A stretch of 25,857 bases of DNA from CAXDOZ01 sp963991145 (GTDB taxonomy: Bacteria; Bacteroidota; Bacteroidia; Chitinophagales; JABDMM01): assembly GCA_963991145.1 (NCBI GenBank), contig CAXDOZ010000025.1, forward strand, positions 1 to 25,857, read 5' to 3'. The position numbers and the translations under genes were made by a program. Position 1 is the first letter of the stretch. Each line of letters begins with the position of its first letter. Of this stretch, positions 15,745-24,093 are shown piece after piece. The notes below the pieces were generated by a model. That model did no database searches, was not told the DNA's origin, and saw only the letters and a program-made list of their open reading frames with translations.

Positions 15745-16533
15745 TGCTCCTTTGATCTCATAAGAGTCAGCATCATTCAGGAAGCTAAAGCGATTACGAC
15801 TTTCTATCAGGTATTCTTTTGAGAGGCTAACCGTTTCAATCAATTCCTCTGCACCCATATTCAAGATCTCAATTCCCAGAGGATTGTGAACTACAGAATC
15901 ACCTACATAATCAATATTGTTACCGTCGGAACCTGAACGATTAGCACCAAGCACGTAAGCAATGTTCTCTATGCTTCTCGCCTTTAGTAAGGATTTCCAG
16001 GCAGTAGCTCTCCTGGCAGGCCAGTTGGCAACATAGATCAACACATCGTACTGAGCTTCTGATCCAAGGATTGAGTTTCTTGCAAAAGCCGGGAACCGAA
16101 GATCGTAACAGATCATTGGGCAGATCTTCCAGTCATTCCAATTAATGATGAGTTTCTCATTTCCAGCCACAAAGTGCTTCTCCTCATCAGCATAAGAAAA
16201 GAGATGCCTTTTGTCGTATTGGGCGTATCCGCCCGAAGGGCTTATAAAGACAAAGCGGTTGTAAAAATCGTCGCCTTCCTTGAAGATCAAACTCCCGCAA
16301 ACAGCAACTTTAAACTCCGATGCCCAATTCTTTAGATCGGAAACAAGATCAGCTGTTCCGGAGTAAAGATTTTCAGGGTTCATGGAAAAACCTGTATTGA
16401 ACATCTCAGGAAAGACAAGCAGATCCGTTTTGCCGCTAACACTCTTAATATCCTGAAAGATCTTGTCGCGGTTTCCGACTTCATCTTCCCAAAGAATATC
16501 CATTTGTGAGATCGAAACTCTTAGATCGCGCAT
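15718..16533 (-). CDS. Omega-amidase / nitrilase-family carbon-nitrogen hydrolase (YafV-like)
   Basis: A 271-residue nitrilase-superfamily amidase with the complete catalytic triad: Glu43 (LVFPEMFNTGF), Lys108 (YDKRHLF) and Cys142 (PMICYDLRFP). The GFSMNPE and KRHLFSYADE segments point to the omega-amidase branch. That branch hydrolyses alpha-ketoglutaramate or alpha-ketosuccinamate, the products of glutamine and asparagine transaminases. The upstream gene, overlapping by 13 bp, is a methionine aminotransferase of the YbdL type. The two would use glutamine to re-aminate the keto acid of methionine, with this enzyme pulling the reaction by removing ketoglutaramate. Confidence 0.9.
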   Translation of the reverse strand: MRDLRVSISQMDILWEDEVGNRDKIFQDIKSVSGKTDLLVFPEMFNTGFSMNPENLYSGTADLVSDLKNWASEFKVAVCGSLIFKEGDDFYNRFVFISPSGGYAQYDKRHLFSYADEEKHFVAGNEKLIINWNDWKICPMICYDLRFPAFARNSILGSEAQYDVLIYVANWPARRATAWKSLLKARSIENIAYVLGANRSGSDGNNIDYVGDSVVHNPLGIEILNMGAEELIETVSLSKEYLIESRNRFSFLNDADSYEIKGASVRHIDLA

Positions 16534-17678
16534 AATCTCTTTATTCCTTCATCGAGTGTTTCATGCGATTTCGCAAAGCAGAATCTGATCACATTATCAT
16601 TTGTGCCTCCCTGATAAAAGGAAGAAACAGGAATAGCTGCCACTCCATACTCACTCGTTAATTCTCTAACAAAGTCCTGATCGGGAAGATTGGAAATCTG
16701 ATCATATCGAGCTAGCTGAAAGTAGCTGCCCTCGCACGGTAAGAGCTCAAACTTCGATTCTTTCAAGCCCTTCCTGAAATAGTCTCTTCGCTCCTGGTAA
16801 AAGCTTCCAAGATTTTCATAGCTGGAAGGGTCGGCGCTTATCTCGGCAAAACCAACTTGTGCAGGTGTGTTCACGCTAAAGACATTGTACTGATGCACTT
16901 TATTGAACTCCTTCATCAGTGCTGCCGGACCAACAGCATAACCAACTTTCCAACCGGTGCAGTGATAGGTTTTTCCAAAAGAGGATACGACTACACTCTG
17001 CTGTCTTAAGCCTGGAAAGCGCAGAGCACTTTGGTGAAGCTCATTATCGAAAACAATGTGCTCATAAACCTCATCACTTAAAACCAGAATATCGTGACCA
17101 ACTACGATCTTCTCTAATTCAAGCATGTCTTCTTCTGACCAGATCCTTCCGGTAGGATTATGCGGAGTGTTTATGATGATCATTCGCGTATTGTGATTGA
17201 TCAGTTTCTTCACTCGATCCCAGTCAATCTTGAAAGAAGGTGCCTCGAGATTGTAGAAGATATGCCTCCCGTTTGCTAATTCAATGGCAGGTACATAGCA
17301 GTCATAAGCCGGTTGAAAGATCAATACTTCATCATCCTCTCCAATCAAAGCCTGTATTGCAGTAAAGATCGCCTGAGTTGCTCCTGCTGTGACGGTGATC
17401 TCAGAGTTAGGGTCAAAGTCTACACTGTATAGATCCGATACCTTTTGAGAGATCGCTTCTCTTAACGCTGGTAAGCCGGTCATTGGAGCGTACTGATTCA
17501 TGCTTGAATTCATTCCGCGAGTGACGGCGTCAATTAAATTTTGGTCGGGGTTGAAATCGGGAAAACCCTGTGAAAGATTCACCGCATTGTGCTCCTGAGC
17601 CAATTGGCTCATTACTGAAAAGATGGTGGTACCTACCTGAGGAAGTTTTGATCGAATGCTGGCCGTAGATTCTGTCAT
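16521..17678 (-). CDS. PLP-dependent methionine (glutamine-type) aminotransferase, YbdL-like
   Basis: Class I/II aminotransferase of 385 residues. Expected features are present: NLSQGFPDF at 34-42, TAGATQAIF at 97-105, NTPHNPTG at 170-177, SDEVYEH at 201-207, and the Schiff-base lysine Lys236 in SSFGKTYHCTGWKVGY. The arginine of VIRFCFAK near the C-terminus would bind the substrate carboxylate. The QGFPDF and GKTYHCTGWK segments fit the methionine aminotransferase / kynurenine-glutamine transaminase group. Coupling to an omega-amidase supports glutamine as amino donor. A perfect 7-bp hairpin sits directly before its ATG. Confidence 0.92.
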   Translation of the reverse strand: MTESTASIRSKLPQVGTTIFSVMSQLAQEHNAVNLSQGFPDFNPDQNLIDAVTRGMNSSMNQYAPMTGLPALREAISQKVSDLYSVDFDPNSEITVTAGATQAIFTAIQALIGEDDEVLIFQPAYDCYVPAIELANGRHIFYNLEAPSFKIDWDRVKKLINHNTRMIIINTPHNPTGRIWSEEDMLELEKIVVGHDILVLSDEVYEHIVFDNELHQSALRFPGLRQQSVVVSSFGKTYHCTGWKVGYAVGPAALMKEFNKVHQYNVFSVNTPAQVGFAEISADPSSYENLGSFYQERRDYFRKGLKESKFELLPCEGSYFQLARYDQISNLPDQDFVRELTSEYGVAAIPVSSFYQGGTNDNVIRFCFAKSHETLDEGIKRLCAI

Positions 17679-17696
17679 CTCAAATTTCTATTTGAG
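17679..17696 (-). other. Perfect hairpin immediately upstream of the aminotransferase start
   Basis: CTCAAAT, a 4-nt spacer, and ATTTGAG form a perfect 7-bp inverted repeat that ends exactly where the ATG (17678) begins. It occupies 18 of the 43 bp between manC and the aminotransferase gene. It could be a protein-binding operator, a weak 3' stem for manC, or an RNA stem that limits ribosome access. There is no U-tract after it. Confidence 0.4.
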
Positions 17697-17721
17697 GAAG
17701 TTAGAAATCTATGGGGAGTAA

Positions 17722-18804
17722 TTACATAAACCTATCGAGCTTTTTGCGCTTAAGGTCATTTGTAATAGGCTTCACTTCTTGCTCATTTTCAAGCTTAAAG
17801 ATCAGTAAGGCATCGTCGGTATCGATAACTCCAAAGCCCTCTAATCCCTGAAGCACAACCAGCTTGTCTTTGGGAACGCTCACCATATTATTATTGGAAT
17901 CATAGACATGAACGAGCTTTCCATCAACGGCATTCCCTACGTAATCCTTCTCCATAATATGATGGAGTGCTGCCCAGGTTCCAACATCAGACCAGCCAAA
18001 TTCGCTAGGGATCACGAATACATTTTCAGACTTCTCCATGATTCCGTAATCGATGGAGATATTGGAGCATAGTGAGTAAGCATTTCCAGCATAGACTTCT
18101 TCCTGCTCAGAAGTAAATTCAGAAGAGTAACCTGCAAAAGCATCTGAGATCTCGGGTAAGTGTTGGGCAAACTCCTCAGTGATCGCTTTCACATTCCAAA
18201 GGAACATCCCAGAGTTCCAAAGGAAGTCTCCGCTTTCAAGAAAGGTCTTAGCAATTTCTAAACTTGGCTTTTCTGTGAAGGTCTTTACTCGGTGAGCATC
18301 TTCTTTTGTGCCCTCTTCATAGAATTGGATGTAGCCATAACCGGTGTCGGGGCGAGTAGGCTTAATACCCAGAGTCACAAGTGCCTGGTTCTTAGAAACA
18401 AACTCGATTGCCTTCTCAACAGTGGTTTCAAAAGCTTTTTGATCGGTGATAAGGTGATCTGCAGGAGTAACGATCATATTTGAATCCGGTGCGACCGCAC
18501 GAACTCTTTCTGCAGCATAAGCGATGCATGGAGCGGTGTTTCTTCTAGCAGGTTCTTTCAGGATCTGACTTTCTGAAATTTCAGGAAGGTGTTCCTTGAC
18601 AAGTTCGGCGTAATCCTGGTTTGTTACGATCAGAATGTTCTCCTTTGGTACAATGGAGCTAAACCGGTCGTAGGTCATTTGTATCAGGCTTCTTCCAGTA
18701 TTTAGGAAGTCAAGAAACTGCTTTGGGTGATGAGTTCGGCTTTTCGGCCAGAATCGGCTTCCAATTCCGCCAGCCATAATAGTCACAAAGGTGTTTTCTT
18801 TCAT
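17722..18804 (-). CDS. manC: Mannose-1-phosphate guanylyltransferase
   Basis: Makes GDP-mannose from mannose-1-phosphate and GTP for glycan synthesis. The 360-residue protein has the nucleotidyltransferase signature AGGIGSRFWP (11-20) followed by HHPKQFLDF (26-33). Further on are EPARRNTAPCIAYAA, VTPADHLI, FTEKPSLEIA, WNSGMFLW and SDVGTWAALH, all typical of GDP-mannose pyrophosphorylases. It is the short, single-function form without the C-terminal isomerase domain of ManC/AlgA. It is transcribed divergently from recQ across a 164-bp gap and leads the aminotransferase/omega-amidase pair. Confidence 0.94.
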   Translation of the reverse strand: MKENTFVTIMAGGIGSRFWPKSRTHHPKQFLDFLNTGRSLIQMTYDRFSSIVPKENILIVTNQDYAELVKEHLPEISESQILKEPARRNTAPCIAYAAERVRAVAPDSNMIVTPADHLITDQKAFETTVEKAIEFVSKNQALVTLGIKPTRPDTGYGYIQFYEEGTKEDAHRVKTFTEKPSLEIAKTFLESGDFLWNSGMFLWNVKAITEEFAQHLPEISDAFAGYSSEFTSEQEEVYAGNAYSLCSNISIDYGIMEKSENVFVIPSEFGWSDVGTWAALHHIMEKDYVGNAVDGKLVHVYDSNNNMVSVPKDKLVVLQGLEGFGVIDTDDALLIFKLENEQEVKPITNDLKRKKLDRFM

Positions 18805-18872
18805 CTTTTCGCCTTATCGGGGCGGCTAAAATACTTAATATTGGGTATAGAAACAGCGCTACTCTATTCTAT

Positions 18873-18894
18873 ACATTAGTTTGTTATCTAATGT
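18873..18894. other. 7-bp inverted repeat between manC and recQ
   Basis: ACATTAG (18873-18879) and CTAATGT (18888-18894) are exact reverse complements separated by 8 bp. It is in the 164-bp divergent gap, about 75 bp from the recQ ATG and 69 bp from the manC ATG. Its central position suits an operator for either gene, but it could be chance in AT-rich DNA. Confidence 0.3.
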
Positions 18895-18968
18895 CTTATT
18901 GGTTAAATTTAGTTAAGTCAGAACTTGCTGACGCTGGAGGGCGTTATGCCCATCGTAGATTAGTGTAA

Positions 18969-21173
18969 ATGAACGAATTAGTGAACAGGGACCTTGAGCA
19001 GAGCTTATCCGAATACTTCGGATTTTCTGAATTCAAGGGAGAGCAGAAGGAGATCATAAACTCATTACTTGACGGACATGATACATTTGTTATCATGCCT
19101 ACGGGAGGTGGCAAATCTTTGTGCTACCAACTACCAGCAATATTAAGTGAAGGAACAGCAATTGTAATTTCCCCATTGATCGCATTGATGAAGAATCAGG
19201 TTGATCTGATCCGGAATTATGCCAGCAATGATTCAATAGCACACTTTTTAAATTCATCGCTTAATCGCAGTCAGCAAAATGCGGTTAAGAAAGATATTCT
19301 GGCAGGGAACACAAAGCTACTTTACATTGCTCCTGAGACTTTGACAAAACAAGAAAACATTGATTTCTTCTCGGAGATCAATGTCAGCTTTGTGGCGGTT
19401 GATGAGGCACATTGTATTTCTGAATGGGGTCACGATTTTAGACCAGAGTATCGTAGGATCAGGCAGATGATTGAAGGCCTAAATCAGGAAGTTCCGATCA
19501 TAGCCCTGACGGCTACTGCCACTCCAAAAGTTCAGGAGGATATTCAAAAGACTTTAAGGCTAAAAGAGCCAAGAGTTTTTATTTCTTCTTTTAACCGGTC
19601 AAATCTTTTTTACGAGATAAGGCCAAAAAGAAATGATGAGACTACCGTAAAGCAGATCCTTCAATTCATTAAAAAGCATGAAGGAAAATCGGGTATCATT
19701 TACGTCACAAATCGAAAAAAAGCTGAAGAGATTGCCGATCGTTTATCGGTAAATGGAATAAAAGCAGCTCCATATCACGCCGGTATCGACAATAAGATCA
19801 GGGCTCAGACTCAGGATGCTTTCCTTATGGAGGATCTGGATGTAATTGTTGCTACCATTGCATTTGGAATGGGGATTGACAAGCCGGATATCCGTTTTGT
19901 GATCCACTACGATATCGCGAAGAGTCTTGAAAATTATTACCAGGAAACAGGTAGAGCAGGACGTGATGGACTTGAAGGAATTTGCCTTGGCTTTTTTAGT
20001 TTCAAAGACATAACCAAAATTGAAAAATTGATGCGCGATAAATCTCTCACTGAAAGAGAGAGGAATGCGCAGCTTCTCGATGAAATGGTAGCCTTCTGCG
20101 AAACTTCAGAGTGCAGAAGAAAATTCATTTTACACTACTTCGGTGAATATTACGACGATGATCGTTGCTCGAATATGTGCGATAACTGCAGATCTCCGCG
20201 AGAGAAAATCGATGTAAGCGCTCAGACTACAAAGGTGCTTAACCTTGTAGATGAGCTTGGAGGAAAATTCACAATCGCTCACCTTGTAAATATTATAAGT
20301 GGAGTAAAAAATAAAGAAGTTGAGTCTCACGGGCATGACAAGCACCAGATGTTTGGCTATGGAAAAGACTCAGATCAACACTACTGGAATTCGATCATCC
20401 GTCATGCAATGGTTAATAATCTGCTTCACAGGAAGATTGAACAGAATAGCGCAATAGAACTCACTGAGTCAGGCTATGAATTCATCAAAAAACCGCGGCC
20501 TGTCCAGGTAGCGATCAACCATAATTTCGAAGAGGAATTAAAAGCTGAGTTTGCAGAGAATTCAAATAAGAGAGCAGTTCTTGACAGCACCTTATTGGGA
20601 ATGCTAAAAGATCTAAGAAAAAAGATTGCCGATGAGGTCAAACTTCCTCCCTATGTGATCTTCCAGGACAATTCCCTGGAAGAAATGGCTACCAGGTATC
20701 CGGTTTCTTCGGATGAATTCGCCAACATCATTGGAATCTCTAAAGGTAAAGCACTCAGATACGGTAAGCGATTCTCCGACATAATTAAAAAGTATGTTGA
20801 GGAGAATGAGATTGACCGACCAGAAGATATTGTTGTCAAGTCAATTGTAAACAAGTCTGGTAACAAGGTAAAGATCATTCAGAGTATCGATAAGAAGATC
20901 ACCTTTGACGATATCGCTGACAACCTCAGAATCAGCCGCCAGCAGGCAATCGACGAGATTGAGAGTATCGTTAGAGCCGGAACAAAAGTGAATATCGATT
21001 ATCAAATCGACCACTTGATGGAGGACGATATAAGAGATGATATTCTAGACTATTTCATGGAAGATGAAACCGGTTCGTTGGATGATGCTTATGAGGAGTT
21101 CAAAGACGATGGTCTGGAACTGGAAGATCTTCAAATCGTTCGCATCAAATTCATAAGCGACGCTGGAAACTAG
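18969..21173 (+). CDS. recQ: ATP-dependent DNA helicase RecQ
   Basis: 3'-5' DNA helicase for recombination repair and replication restart. The 734-residue protein has Walker A MPTGGGKS (43-50), the Walker B box DEAH (145-148) with the aromatic-rich loop CISEWGHDFRPEY, TATAT (181-185), and the late helicase motif QETGRAGRDG. A four-cysteine zinc site follows (Cys382, Cys400, Cys404, Cys407), then the RQC winged helix at about 410-510 and an HRDC domain at about 525-615. The tail (620-734) adds a helix-turn-helix-like segment and a very acidic end, making it longer than the 610-residue E. coli RecQ but usual for Bacteroidota. Its stop overlaps the convergent peptidase gene by 4 bp. Confidence 0.96.
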   Translation: MNELVNRDLEQSLSEYFGFSEFKGEQKEIINSLLDGHDTFVIMPTGGGKSLCYQLPAILSEGTAIVISPLIALMKNQVDLIRNYASNDSIAHFLNSSLNRSQQNAVKKDILAGNTKLLYIAPETLTKQENIDFFSEINVSFVAVDEAHCISEWGHDFRPEYRRIRQMIEGLNQEVPIIALTATATPKVQEDIQKTLRLKEPRVFISSFNRSNLFYEIRPKRNDETTVKQILQFIKKHEGKSGIIYVTNRKKAEEIADRLSVNGIKAAPYHAGIDNKIRAQTQDAFLMEDLDVIVATIAFGMGIDKPDIRFVIHYDIAKSLENYYQETGRAGRDGLEGICLGFFSFKDITKIEKLMRDKSLTERERNAQLLDEMVAFCETSECRRKFILHYFGEYYDDDRCSNMCDNCRSPREKIDVSAQTTKVLNLVDELGGKFTIAHLVNIISGVKNKEVESHGHDKHQMFGYGKDSDQHYWNSIIRHAMVNNLLHRKIEQNSAIELTESGYEFIKKPRPVQVAINHNFEEELKAEFAENSNKRAVLDSTLLGMLKDLRKKIADEVKLPPYVIFQDNSLEEMATRYPVSSDEFANIIGISKGKALRYGKRFSDIIKKYVEENEIDRPEDIVVKSIVNKSGNKVKIIQSIDKKITFDDIADNLRISRQQAIDEIESIVRAGTKVNIDYQIDHLMEDDIRDDILDYFMEDETGSLDDAYEEFKDDGLELEDLQIVRIKFISDAGN

Positions 21174-23137
21174 AATCGCTTTACAAGTATCCGCGCCTTT
21201 TTCATTTTCACGATCTGAGACCCGCTCTCTTCTATTAATTCTGATCCTTCCTTTAAGATCAATCTGGCTTTCTTCTCGAGGATCAACACAGAGCCTTTTT
21301 TTAATTTGAGATAACTTGTTTCTGCAAACAATTGGTCTCCATTTCTCTGTAAATCTTGTGACTGAGTGTGCTGTGCAGAAGTCCCTTGTTCGATCCTTAC
21401 TATAGATCCTTTTGATATGATCAATGTATCTACAAGAGCCAATGGACCGCACCATCTGTTGTTACCATCAACTTCCCAGTCATCCCATTTTATTTTAATT
21501 CCGATCCAACCTTCACCTGTTTCCTCTTCTATTGAAATTGAAATTCCATTGAGAGGGATTTCTCTCAGTTCATAGTCTCTCGGTTTCTTTGCGGGTAATG
21601 CTCCACTTGAATTTTTACCTGCCGAATTCCAGGTCAACAAAGGTGTTGGGGCGGGGTTCTCTGAAATATGAATTTCATCTCCAATTTGAAAAGCATCGAA
21701 AGCAGTTCCGAAAAGAGGGAAAGTCTTGTAATTAAAAAAATCTTCGGAAATGACCAGACCATTCTGCTCAACAGCATCAGGCATAAACCACTCGCCAGCT
21801 ACGAGAATAGTTTCGGTATTGGCTCCCTTAACCCCAGATCGATTTAAAGGATGACGGCCCAGCATATTGTAACCTGTAAATGCATTCTCCTTTGATGGGT
21901 AAAGGATCAATCGCTTATTGGGATCATCGGTGTAACCAAAATCAAAATTCCCATTTGCCTGCAGACCCCTGATATAATTACTGGGCTCGTCAAACTTATT
22001 GGGATCGTCTTTTCCCACCTGAATGAAAGCGTAAATTCCCGTTTGCTGATTCCGGCCAACATCAATATTTCCTTCCAGTTTTTGCCTGTTCTCCAACCAT
22101 AGATATTGCTTTGCCTTTGTTGAATCAATATGAGGCAATTCGATCCTTAGAGCATCTCCGGTAGAAATAAAATCTCTCAAATAAATTAGCCCTTCGGGCA
22201 GATTGTCACCCACTTGAAGATCGCAGTTCACCTCATTTCCCTTGCCATCAAAACCACTGATAAGGAACTCTTTCCCCGGCCCTCGCCAATTTAAACGATG
22301 TCGGTCCCAGGCATTCCAGGTTGTAGCAGATCGATCTGATTCACTGAGCATTCCATAGCCACCGGGCACATCCATAAACATGCGATTTCCCGCTCCTCCC
22401 TGCGTATGGAAATTATTCCCTCCAAAAAGACCATGCGCATATTCGTGCCTGATAATATTCTGAGCCTGGGAGTTGTGATTTACAAATCGTGACATCATTG
22501 CCACGCCCTTCATTCCCTTAACCTGAAGATTAGAGAATCCGGGTCCAACTGAACCGCTGGACATTGGTTTCTGTCGCAGTCTTGAATTAAAGCGATACAT
22601 GATCAGCACCATATCAAAAAGCGAATCACTTTCAACTCTTCGCGGTTCCCCTACTTTTCCAAGATCCGACCAACGGTCGAAATCTCCATTATTGAGACTA
22701 AAGCCATTCTTAGTGATGATGTCCTCTTCAGGTAGATCATTGAGATATTGAAGGATCTCCTTATCTCCAAGTCCGCCTCTTACATCATTAAAATCGATCT
22801 GAACCAGCTCTGGGTAGTAATCGCCAACAACAACGTACTCCCCAAATGAAGCCTGGTAAAAATATTTTGTGAGGTAGCCCTGAGGAGGATTTCGTTCATC
22901 AATGAATGGATCAAAATACTCATCCGCATTCTGCGGCAACTCACCTCTTTGCCAAAGACCTGTAGCTGGAATTTCATAAGTGTCGTAAGGATCATTTAGA
23001 ACCTCTGCGAAGACCATAAAAATTCGAATGGTATCCTTAACCGGTAACCAAAATCCATTATGCGCCTTAGGAACATCCTGAGAAAAGGAGGATACCCAAA
23101 AGGCAAAAAGGAAAATTATCAGCGAGAATCTTTTCAT
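21170..23137 (-). CDS. Secreted HExxH zinc metallopeptidase, M6-like
   Basis: A 655-residue predicted extracellular protease. The N-terminus is a signal peptide (residues 1-20, LIIFLFAFWVSSFSQ). The zinc site is HEYAHGLFGGNNFH at 231-244, which keeps HExxH and a later His but with wider spacing than the metzincin HExxHxxGxxH. It is followed by PGGYGMLSES and WNAWDRHRLNW, similar to the region after the zinc site in M6 peptidases. The last 60 or so residues are strand-like repeats with Lys-rich turns (GSVLILEKKARLILKEGSEL) rather than a clear T9SS sorting domain. I start at the Met at 23137 because it opens the signal peptide; an upstream Met at 23197 would precede it with 20 unlikely residues. 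Confidence 0.72.
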   Translation of the reverse strand: MKRFSLIIFLFAFWVSSFSQDVPKAHNGFWLPVKDTIRIFMVFAEVLNDPYDTYEIPATGLWQRGELPQNADEYFDPFIDERNPPQGYLTKYFYQASFGEYVVVGDYYPELVQIDFNDVRGGLGDKEILQYLNDLPEEDIITKNGFSLNNGDFDRWSDLGKVGEPRRVESDSLFDMVLIMYRFNSRLRQKPMSSGSVGPGFSNLQVKGMKGVAMMSRFVNHNSQAQNIIRHEYAHGLFGGNNFHTQGGAGNRMFMDVPGGYGMLSESDRSATTWNAWDRHRLNWRGPGKEFLISGFDGKGNEVNCDLQVGDNLPEGLIYLRDFISTGDALRIELPHIDSTKAKQYLWLENRQKLEGNIDVGRNQQTGIYAFIQVGKDDPNKFDEPSNYIRGLQANGNFDFGYTDDPNKRLILYPSKENAFTGYNMLGRHPLNRSGVKGANTETILVAGEWFMPDAVEQNGLVISEDFFNYKTFPLFGTAFDAFQIGDEIHISENPAPTPLLTWNSAGKNSSGALPAKKPRDYELREIPLNGISISIEEETGEGWIGIKIKWDDWEVDGNNRWCGPLALVDTLIISKGSIVRIEQGTSAQHTQSQDLQRNGDQLFAETSYLKLKKGSVLILEKKARLILKEGSELIEESGSQIVKMKKARILVKRF

Positions 23138-23165
23138 TGATCGAATGCTATAATCTACGGTCGGG

Positions 23166-23192
23166 CAAACATTGAAAAGAGGCAAAAAACAA
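23166..23192 (-). promoter_or_regulatory. Possible promoter for the metallopeptidase gene
   Basis: On the minus strand a TTG (23190-23192) precedes AATGTTTG (23166-23173) by 16 nt. The -7-like box has one mismatch to TAnnTTTG and lies 28 nt upstream of the ATG at 23137. The region 23138-23251 separates this gene from the divergent scpA and otherwise shows nothing. Confidence 0.3.
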
Positions 23193-23239
23193 GCCATTAC
23201 TTATCAACACAATTCACCTCTAAGCCCCTTAAAATAGCG

Positions 23240-23247
23240 TATTTTAG
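23240..23247 (+). promoter_or_regulatory. Possible weak -7 box 4 nt before scpA
   Basis: TATTTTAG matches TAnnTTTG at all but one position and ends 4 nt before the ATG at 23252. No clear -33 TTG. The same octamer occurs upstream of manC on the minus strand (18826-18833, 21 nt before its ATG). Confidence 0.22.
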
Positions 23248-23251
23248 AACT

Positions 23252-24004
23252 ATGACAACGGCTATGCCGGATACATATAGAATTCACCTACCTCAGTTCG
23301 AAGGACCATTCGATCTGCTGCTCTTTTTCATCGAGAGAGATGAGTTGGATATCTACGATATTCCAATTGCTCAGATCACCGATGATTTCTTGGAGTACAT
23401 GCATCATCTCGAGATGCTGAATATTGAATTGGCAAGTGAATTCATTCTGGTAGCATCAACCTTGATGAGGGTAAAAGCTAAAATGCTCTTACCAAGAAGA
23501 GAGCTGAATGAAGCCGGAGAAGAAATTGACCCAAGAGAGGAGCTTGTAAACCGCCTGCTTGAGTACAAGCGCTACAAAGAGGTTTCAGAAAGCCTAAAGC
23601 AATTAGAAGAAAAGAGGCTTCAGCACGAGAAGCGAGGCAACATCAATAAAGAGCTTCGGGTGATCGCCGATTCATTCTCAACCGAATCAGAGCTTCAAAG
23701 TCTGAGCTTGTATAAGCTTATGAAGACATTCAACCGGGTAATGAACCGCTATGAGATCGAGCAAAGTCGGCCAAAACACACGGTTGTCAAGTATCCATAC
23801 ACGATCAAAGGGCAGAAGAAATTTCTACGTCAAAAGATCGTCTCGCTGGGCAAGCCAGCTTCATTTGAAGACGTATTCAGTACTCTGGAAAACCGAATTC
23901 AGGGCATCTTCACTCTACTTGCAATGCTCGAATTGATTCAGGAGCGCACTTTAAAGCTTAAAGTAGGACAAGGCATGAACCACTTTTGGCTCACTGCTGC
24001 TTAG
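23252..24004 (+). CDS. scpA: Segregation and condensation protein ScpA
   Basis: Kleisin subunit that bridges the SMC heads in the bacterial condensin SMC-ScpAB. The 250-residue protein has the conserved N-terminal segment RIHLPQFEGPFDLLLFFIE (10-28) and DIYDIPIAQITDDFLEYM (33-50). These are followed by LASEFILVASTLMRVKAKMLLPR, and a C-terminal winged helix ends with LLAMLELIQERTLKLKVGQG. An alternative start is the Met five residues in (23264). scpB is not adjacent. It is notable that the window also carries parS-like sites, where ParB loads SMC-ScpAB. Confidence 0.93.
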   Translation: MTTAMPDTYRIHLPQFEGPFDLLLFFIERDELDIYDIPIAQITDDFLEYMHHLEMLNIELASEFILVASTLMRVKAKMLLPRRELNEAGEEIDPREELVNRLLEYKRYKEVSESLKQLEEKRLQHEKRGNINKELRVIADSFSTESELQSLSLYKLMKTFNRVMNRYEIEQSRPKHTVVKYPYTIKGQKKFLRQKIVSLGKPASFEDVFSTLENRIQGIFTLLAMLELIQERTLKLKVGQGMNHFWLTAA

Positions 24005-24057
24005 CTCTTCTATCTTCGCGAATCAAACCGAATTCCTTACCAATCCAACCTTTGCCA

Positions 24058-24088
24058 TTGCTTAAGGGTTAGAAGCGGGTAATCTTTG
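24058..24088 (+). promoter_or_regulatory. Possible promoter for the YbhN-like gene
   Basis: A TTG (24058-24060) is followed after 19 nt by TAATCTTTG (24080-24088), a near match to TAnnTTTG with one extra base. It ends 5 nt before the ATG at 24094. The gap after scpA (24005-24093) otherwise has no terminator that I can see. Confidence 0.33.
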
Positions 24089-24093
24089 AGTCA

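Noticed and set aside
21045..21455. Minus-strand 136-codon frame across the recQ/metallopeptidase junction
   Set aside because: It overlaps both real genes in other frames, has no recognisable domain, and both overlapping genes have clear family matches.
23200..23212. DnaA-box-like TTATCAACA upstream of scpA
   Set aside because: One mismatch to TTATNCACA and only a single copy; no cluster, so no evidence of oriC here.
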